Source: Haplosporangium gracile
Taxonomy: Eukaryota; Mortierellomycota; Mortierellomycetes; Mortierellales; Mortierellaceae
Assembly: GCA_015499985.1 (NCBI GenBank)
Contig: JAAAUF010000098.1
Coordinates: 1 to 64,000, forward strand
Direction: 5' to 3'
DNA: 64,000 nucleotides
The position numbers were made by a program, and so were the translations under genes. Below the pieces are notes generated by a model. The model ran no database searches and was not told the DNA's origin. It saw only the letters and a program-made list of their open reading frames with translations. Below, piece after piece: positions 59,001-64,000 of this stretch. Numbering within the stretch: position 1 is the first letter of the stretch; each line of letters starts with the position of its first letter.

Positions 59001-60427
59001 GAGGAGGAGGAGGACGGGAAGGGAGTTGGAAAGAAGGGAAGTCATAAAGAAAGCACTTTAACGTTTCACATCTCAAACCGACAGGGAAAGCGCGATCGTG
59101 TTCTTCTCTTCCTGAATGCTGTTGACTCTGGTTTGGTTTTTGTTAGTTGTAAGAGCTGGGCTAGGCTGATTGGAGGAGCTGAATCAAAGAAATTGGATGG
59201 CTGACAAAACGAAATAAAAGAAATGAACCACCGACAACAACAACATGTTGAAGAGGAGTGTAACAAGAAACAAAACAAACAAAATAAAACATTCAAAACA
59301 AAAAGAAACGTGCTGGATGTAAACCCATGACTCTCTTCTTTTCTTTTTTGTTGGCCTATGTTTCTTATCCCTATTATCTAGCTCTCAACCTTGTTGCTGT
59401 TGTTCACCTATGGTAGAACTTCCATCCCTTCCGTTTCTACTGTTTGCTGGGCTGGATTGAGCTTGTTTACTTGCTTCTTTGTTTACTTTCTCTGTCGTCG
59501 TTTTTTTTTTTTTTGTCTTGTTTTCTCTTTTCGCCTTCTTCTGATCCCTTAGCGATGGCCTTGAGTTTCCATGACTGATTCCCTTCATCTCAAAAGTCTT
59601 GGATCGGAGGTTGACTGATTATCAAACGGTATGTTTTGCAGCAAACAATTGAAAACAAAAGAGAGACATACAGCAACAAACTACGCCCAACCCAATCCTC
59701 TTCAGAAGCTGACTTCGCAAATATTGGTAAACTTTCTTGATCTGCTTTCCCAGAGAACAATAGTAACCGGCAGCAAAAAAAAAAAAAAATACGATCCATC
59801 GGCAATATCCGAATTTCCGCTGTCAGAAGGAAGGGAGCTGACTCAACAGTGTACCGATCCATCATCAGAACTCAAAAATGACTACCATCTATAATTGTCT
59901 TATTCTCTCTCTCTCTTCATCCTCTCATTACCCTCTGCCTTCCCCAGCATCGCCCCGAGTACCCGATGCAGTACCACCGTCAAGAGTCACCTTCCTTCCA
60001 GGGTAAACAAGGTTCATTAGCCTATCCTAAACAAATGCAATCCTTCCCTTTTTAGCAGCATTTCTTAGAGAACTATCAACTGTCGTCATAGACTAGGCTA
60101 TCCCGCTCGACAGATATTTGAACCGGATCGAGAAAAAGAATGAAGCAAAAAGGTATCTCCCGCTTTGATTTTTGAATTGAATCGAGCGTTTAAGGTAGAT
60201 CCGAATCTGAGGGTAACGAAGGTAAAGAAGCAAACACTGCTTTTCTTTTCAATGACGCAAACGGGATGACAAGGGAGATGAGGGAGTCTCTCTTGCCCCT
60301 CTTCTCTTCATAAAACGATCCATCCCATTGGGCGCACATCATCAACTTTTTTTAATCTCTATTGCCCAGTGAAACCAACTAAAGACTAAGGAGAGAAAGA
60401 GAGGCGACTTCATCATAAAAATATGCG
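56033..60427. other. Gene-poor 4.4-kb region
   Basis: No credible coding gene on either strand. Composition is patchy: CT-rich tracts (57020-57260, 57450-57850), A-rich tracts (56520-56720) and T-rich tracts (58020-58640). No tRNA-like or snoRNA-like structure was recognised. It may hold long UTRs, promoters or unannotated non-coding RNA, but nothing in the sequence proves this. Confidence 0.45.
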
Positions 60428-63308
60428 CTAAAGAGAAAGAGCGCGAGTTCGTCTCCTCAGAGCCTTGGACTTGATGAGACCATAGGCGATGGTCTCACGA
60501 TAATTGCGTTGCTGATGATGATGATTACGATGTTGTTGCTGTTGAAGCTGTAATTGTTGCTGTTGTTGCTGTTGTTGCTGCTGTTGCTGTTGTTGCTGCT
60601 GTTGCTGTTGTTGCTGTTGTTGTTGTTGCACCATTGAGATTTCCCCAGACCGGTTTTGGTCGACAACGATCAGTGATGGGCTAGATCCAGTTCCAATCGG
60701 GCCTCTTGAGCCTGCACTCCCTCCTTGTCCTGCTACTAGTCCGCCTATCCTACTGGTCATGCCCACAGGTGACGATGCTGCCGCGCGTGAGGAGGAAGAC
60801 GAAGATGGCGAATCATGATGGTGGGTCCCAGACCGAGTTCGAGTCGTCACTGTCGTCGTCGTCGTTGTCGTTGCTGTCGTCTGGGACGCCTGTGGTCGAG
60901 GGTCCCAGTTAAACGTGGTCGTCTGCGGGTGATGATGTCTACCACCAAAATACCCCTGCTCCTCATTTCCAGAGTCGTCGCCCGAAGGATCCTCCTCCTC
61001 AGTGATAGGAGTCACACCAAGCGTAGATGTCGTGGGTGTCGATGTCATAGTAGATGTCATAGTCACCATCGCCGAAACTGTCTTTCCGCTACTCGCCTTT
61101 CGCCGCTGCTCCTCCCCTTCAGCCTGAGCACGACACTGGACCGAACAGGCAACCCACTCCAGCGGCACGATCCGCTCATCCATCACTCCTACGCCCTTCC
61201 ACCGTAAACCAGGGAAATAAAGTCGTTTCTGGCAAACCGAACAAAACTCACATCCCATCTCCTTCTCAACCAACGTCAACGACATCGGAATCGTCGGATC
61301 CTTGAGTGACCGACGACGACCCCGACGATGAGGAAGGGAGGGGCTATTCTGAGCACCATACTGCGTTCCTGTATCCTGGTCTTCGAATGAATCCAGATAA
61401 ATATCATCATGGCCATCCCATTCATCCAGCTGTGATTGTTGCTCACCCTCACTACTGGACGGATCAAGAGCCCTTCGCATCTCGGCAAGTCGGTGCAGAC
61501 CCAGCTGTTCAAGCATCCAGTCCGGCATCATAGTCGCCATACACTCGCCAGTCTTGTCCATCTCCGAGTTCACTGCCACCGCTGCCACCAATGAGTCCGT
61601 GTTGTGAGTTGTTGTCGATGGTAAAGTCCCAGGAGAAGATGTAGAAGGTCTGGCCTTCCTGTTAGATATCCTGCTTCTCTTATGTGGACATGACCCGGTA
61701 TAGCAAAAATAGTGAGGATCCTGATTTAGCTTTTCGCCAATAATCTGTGAACATATGTCGGCAAGACTGAGTGTCCATGGGCATGACGTATAGCTATCCT
61801 TGGAGTAACCACGCTGGTCGACTGAATGTGCCGGGTAATGCGAAGACTCCTGATGCGAATGGCTGTGTGAGTGATGGTGCTGGTGGTTGTGGTTATAATA
61901 CGTCGGGGAGACCGGAGTCGAGTTAAAATGTCCCGAGTTGGTCCTGATAGGCGTGGCGGGCAGTGATGGTGGTGGCGGCGACAGTAACGAAGGGCCAAGG
62001 GGCTGAAAGGGTAGTGCCGAAAAGGACGCACCTGCATTGAGGAAGGCTGCGGGAGGGGTCAAAACAGCTTCAGAGGGTCGAGTTGCAGGTATTGGGGATG
62101 ATGATCCCGCTTGTGATGGGACGGGTCCCGATGGTGATAGAAGCACCGTAGGCCGAGGAGCGCCCGCTTGCCAGAACCGATTACCACGAGCCCAACACTT
62201 CATGCCTTGACGTATCTGAACATAGTCATCATCATCATGACCACCCTCCTCGTTTGATCCGGCATTGAAAGATCCTGCTCCTTCTCCTTGTCCGTGCAAA
62301 GCAATCGGAGAATCTAGCGGTGTCGGTGGTGCAGACGTTCCCTCACCACGACTATCAAGCCCTCCCTGACTCGCTCTCCGCAGCATCTGCTCCGACAATA
62401 AAGACTCTGACACCAGCCGCTGAACCTCGACAGGAATACACCCCAACTGATTGTCCGCAATGTCTAAAAGCCTCAACCGCGTTAACCGTCCGAGTTGTTG
62501 AGGTAAAGACTCGAGCTGATTCGACTGTAAAAAGAGTTCCTCCAGCGTCGGTCCAAGCATCCCAATAAGTCCAGAGAGCTCCGTCAATCGGTTCTGAGAA
62601 ACATCCAGTTCACGTAGGGAGGGTAGTCGGAAGATTTGGTCCGGGAGGTCCGTGAGTCGGTTTCCTTGGAGTCGAAGTGACACGAGATGTGACAGGTAGG
62701 TAATCGACGATGTTGCCACAATCTATTCGATGATCGAATAATTGCACAATTGAGTCAGTTGGTACCAATAATATGCGTAGAATTGCTGTCCTTTGATATA
62801 TCTCCTCCCATTCACATGGAAGTATGTATCCTGTTGATAGTTTTACCATGGATGAGATGTGAAGTCTGGCCAGATGGACAATTCCACGTTCCGACTCGGA
62901 GACCCGCGTCAAATGACATATCCTGCGACGGCGCTGTTGTTTCGCTTGCGCATCTCTGCTGTCTTCATTGGTATCGAATTGATGGCTGGAGCCAGCGGTA
63001 GTAGTAGTAGTAGCGTTGGAGATAGCGGAGTTGCTACTGTTGTAAGTAACACCAGTAGCAGCAAGGTATGTGCGAGTGTCGTTTCGGACAAGAGTATGTG
63101 TGGTAGTGAAGCCGTTGGTTCCCGGAGTCGGCAAAAAGTAGAGTCGAACGACGTGTTGGTCACACTCTCGTGCGAGATCGAGAATCGTTTTAACGGATGG
63201 CTGGATGGTGCTGGCTGTGGTTGTTGAGGCTAATGTGGCTGTGTTTCCTGTGGTCCTTCCAGCGATGCCGTGGATGCACGAGGTGTTTGAGTAGGGCAGC
63301 ACGGCCAT
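60428..63308 (-). CDS. Leucine-rich-repeat protein with cysteine motifs and polyglutamine
   Basis: Two exons (63308-62847 and 62722-60428, phase 0) give 918 aa, starting MAVLPYSNTS. The N-terminal 150 residues are Thr-rich. LRRs follow at about 163-265 (LVSLRLQGNRLTDLPDQIF, LRELDVSQNRLTELSGLI, LEELFLQSNQLESLPQQL, LRLLDIADNQLGCIP), of the Ras/adenylate-cyclase-associated leucine-rich type. The middle is Ser/Pro/His-rich. Two cysteine motifs occur: YFCYTGSCPHK (about 495) and CEFCSVCQKRLYFPGL with CSVQC (about 641-685), which could bind zinc. A tract of about 26 Gln is encoded at 60540-60632, followed by a basic tail ending RRTRALSL. Fission yeast has LRR proteins of similar layout; the role is unknown. 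It may be a scaffold for signalling. The intron is small and its junction restores the first LRR helix. Confidence 0.8.
60540..60632 (-). repeat. CAG/CAA repeat encoding polyglutamine
   Basis: A mixed CAA/CAG tract of about 90 nt in the LRR gene encodes about 26 Gln plus an imperfect LQLQ section. Alternating codons probably limit but do not prevent slippage. Confidence 0.9.
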
Positions 63309-63404
63309 AGGTGCTGTCAGATGGTCATCCAAAAGTGAAAAGTAGACGAACAAAGGATGTCAAGAAGTTAAGAAGTGAAGCAATCGTGACTGGTTTATTA
63401 AGTT

Positions 63405-64000
63405 CTATGCAGGTGGGGTCAGCGAGTTGGAAGAGTAAAGACCCGAGGTGTCGCTTCTTCTATCAGCCGTGCTTCTGCGACTCTGTTCGATGATACCCAA
63501 AGACTCCTCGATACCACCCTCTCGCGAAATCAACATCGCAGCTGTAATGCCGCTACGGCTCTTCTTGTCGAGCCATGTCTTGAAGCTGGTCCGCGAAGGT
63601 TCCTCCGAGAATGTGTCAGCCTGACCACTACCGCTTGCAGCACCTTGACTTGGTTCGGTTGACGGAGTTGCCACCGACCTCATGGAAGCCGCCTTGGAGA
63701 GCGACGGCTTTGGAGACTTGATCGAATGCGCGGGAGACGGACCTGTGGGGTGACGCGACAGCTGATGGTGGTCAAAGGGCAGGAAAACAGTCGTCCGACT
63801 ACCGACGCTCGTCGTTCCAAACTTGTTCGTTGGTTCGTACTCTGACTCGTCTGGCTCGAACGCCTGTAGACCGCGGGAGGATGACACAAACTTGGGCCAG
63901 ACATCACGGAAAAGGAGCTCCTGGACCTCAAAGGTCGCGCCGTCAAACATGCCAGAGCCCCAATCGCCCTTCTTGGCCTTTTGGTGAATCTCCTGAACAG
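63405..64000 (-). CDS. C-terminal part of an RGS-domain protein (runs off the right edge)
   Basis: The frame is open from the window edge to TAG at 63405. The edge-side sequence (VQEIHQKAKKGDWGSGMFDG, then ATFEVQELLFRDVWPKFV) is the last two helices of an RGS domain. It parallels VREVQELVYSNVWPRFIQS of the 7TM-RGS gene at 31855. The rest (about 160 residues) is a Ser/Thr-rich, mostly disordered tail with STRRST-like and SRSGITAAM stretches. The N-terminal part lies beyond the window, so it cannot be said whether it also has seven membrane segments. It is transcribed in the same direction as the LRR gene, starting upstream of it. Role inferred: GTPase-accelerating regulation of a G-alpha subunit. 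Confidence 0.82.
   Translation of the reverse strand, partial: VQEIHQKAKKGDWGSGMFDGATFEVQELLFRDVWPKFVSSSRGLQAFEPDESEYEPTNKFGTTSVGSRTTVFLPFDHHQLSRHPTGPSPAHSIKSPKPSLSKAASMRSVATPSTEPSQGAASGSGQADTFSEEPSRTSFKTWLDKKSRSGITAAMLISREGGIEESLGIIEQSRRSTADRRSDTSGLYSSNSLTPPA

Noticed and set aside
56033..60427. Several 60-150 codon open frames on both strands
   Set aside because: They consist of simple sequence (poly-Phe/Leu/Ser from CT and T tracts), lack start context or domain patterns and overlap each other on both strands.
1..64000. Secondary-metabolite gene cluster around the P450
   Set aside because: Neighbours are POLD4 and NAD-isocitrate dehydrogenase; there is no synthase, transporter or pathway-specific regulator.
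1..64000. CRISPR array, prophage or intact transposon
   Set aside because: No regularly spaced repeats, integrase, or transposase or reverse-transcriptase motifs with terminal repeats were found; the gene style is eukaryotic.

Overview
The window looks like nuclear DNA from a filamentous early-diverging fungus. Genes are dense on both strands, coding regions are broken by many introns (mostly about 60-150 nt, GT-AG), 5' leaders are pyrimidine-rich, and secreted or multidomain proteins are full of low-complexity tracts. The gene set includes an Mdv1-type fission adaptor, a KEX1 carboxypeptidase, 7TM-RGS proteins, a PCL-type cyclin and remains of a group III HAMP histidine kinase. This fits Mucoromycota, probably Mortierellomycotina; that placement is inference, since no rRNA or other marker gene is present. 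Gene models were built by eye from reading frames, splice sites and conserved motifs. For most genes the exon lengths sum to an intact frame.

Layout, left to right: a multipass membrane protein (+, 186-2122); a PEBP protein (-, 2348-3359); an Mdv1/Caf4 WD40 protein (+, 4666-7370); a secreted ferritin-like protein (-, 7565-8488); a PNPOx-fold protein interrupted by an in-frame TGA (+, 10129-11034); a decayed and then an intact tandem copy of an MDR-family reductase (-, 11114-12223 and 12514-14038); a HECT ubiquitin ligase (+, 15028-19129); a small secreted cysteine-rich peptide (+, 19870-20237); a scrambled HAMP histidine-kinase relic (+, about 20.7-21.9 kb); a protein with tau/MAP-type tubulin-binding repeats (-, 22578-24184); a serine/asparagine-rich ORF followed by a PCL/PHO80-type cyclin (+, 26308-30223); a 7TM-RGS receptor (-, 31855-36641); DNA polymerase delta subunit 4 (+, 39194-40137); a cytochrome P450 (-, 40384-42332); the catalytic subunit of mitochondrial NAD-isocitrate dehydrogenase (-, 43051-45210); the U3 snoRNP protein Rrp9 (+, 46147-48245); a KEX1 carboxypeptidase (-, 48439-52151); an F-box protein (-, 53916-55498); a 4.9-kb gene-poor stretch with a 10-N assembly gap; a leucine-rich-repeat protein with a long polyglutamine tract (-, 60428-63308); and the C-terminal end of a second RGS protein running off the right edge (-, 63405-64000).

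These are ordinary chromosomal neighbours, not an operon or a biosynthetic cluster. Several pairs are convergent with short gaps (80 bp between the PNPOx gene and the MDR relic) and several are divergent with 0.9-2.6 kb between starts. Functions cover ubiquitination (HECT, F-box), G-protein signalling (two RGS proteins), cytoskeleton and organelle dynamics (tau-like protein, Mdv1), ribosome biogenesis (Rrp9), replication (POLD4), TCA cycle (IDH) and secretory processing (KEX1).

The points most worth a second look are the tau-like repeats in a fungus, the RGS domain split by an insertion of more than 500 residues, a 10-nt micro-exon that encodes part of the KEX1 oxyanion motif, the 10.1-12.2 kb patch of gene decay, and a SUMO-interaction-like motif in the extended POLD4 N-terminus. 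No tRNA, rRNA, CRISPR array or intact transposon was recognised.
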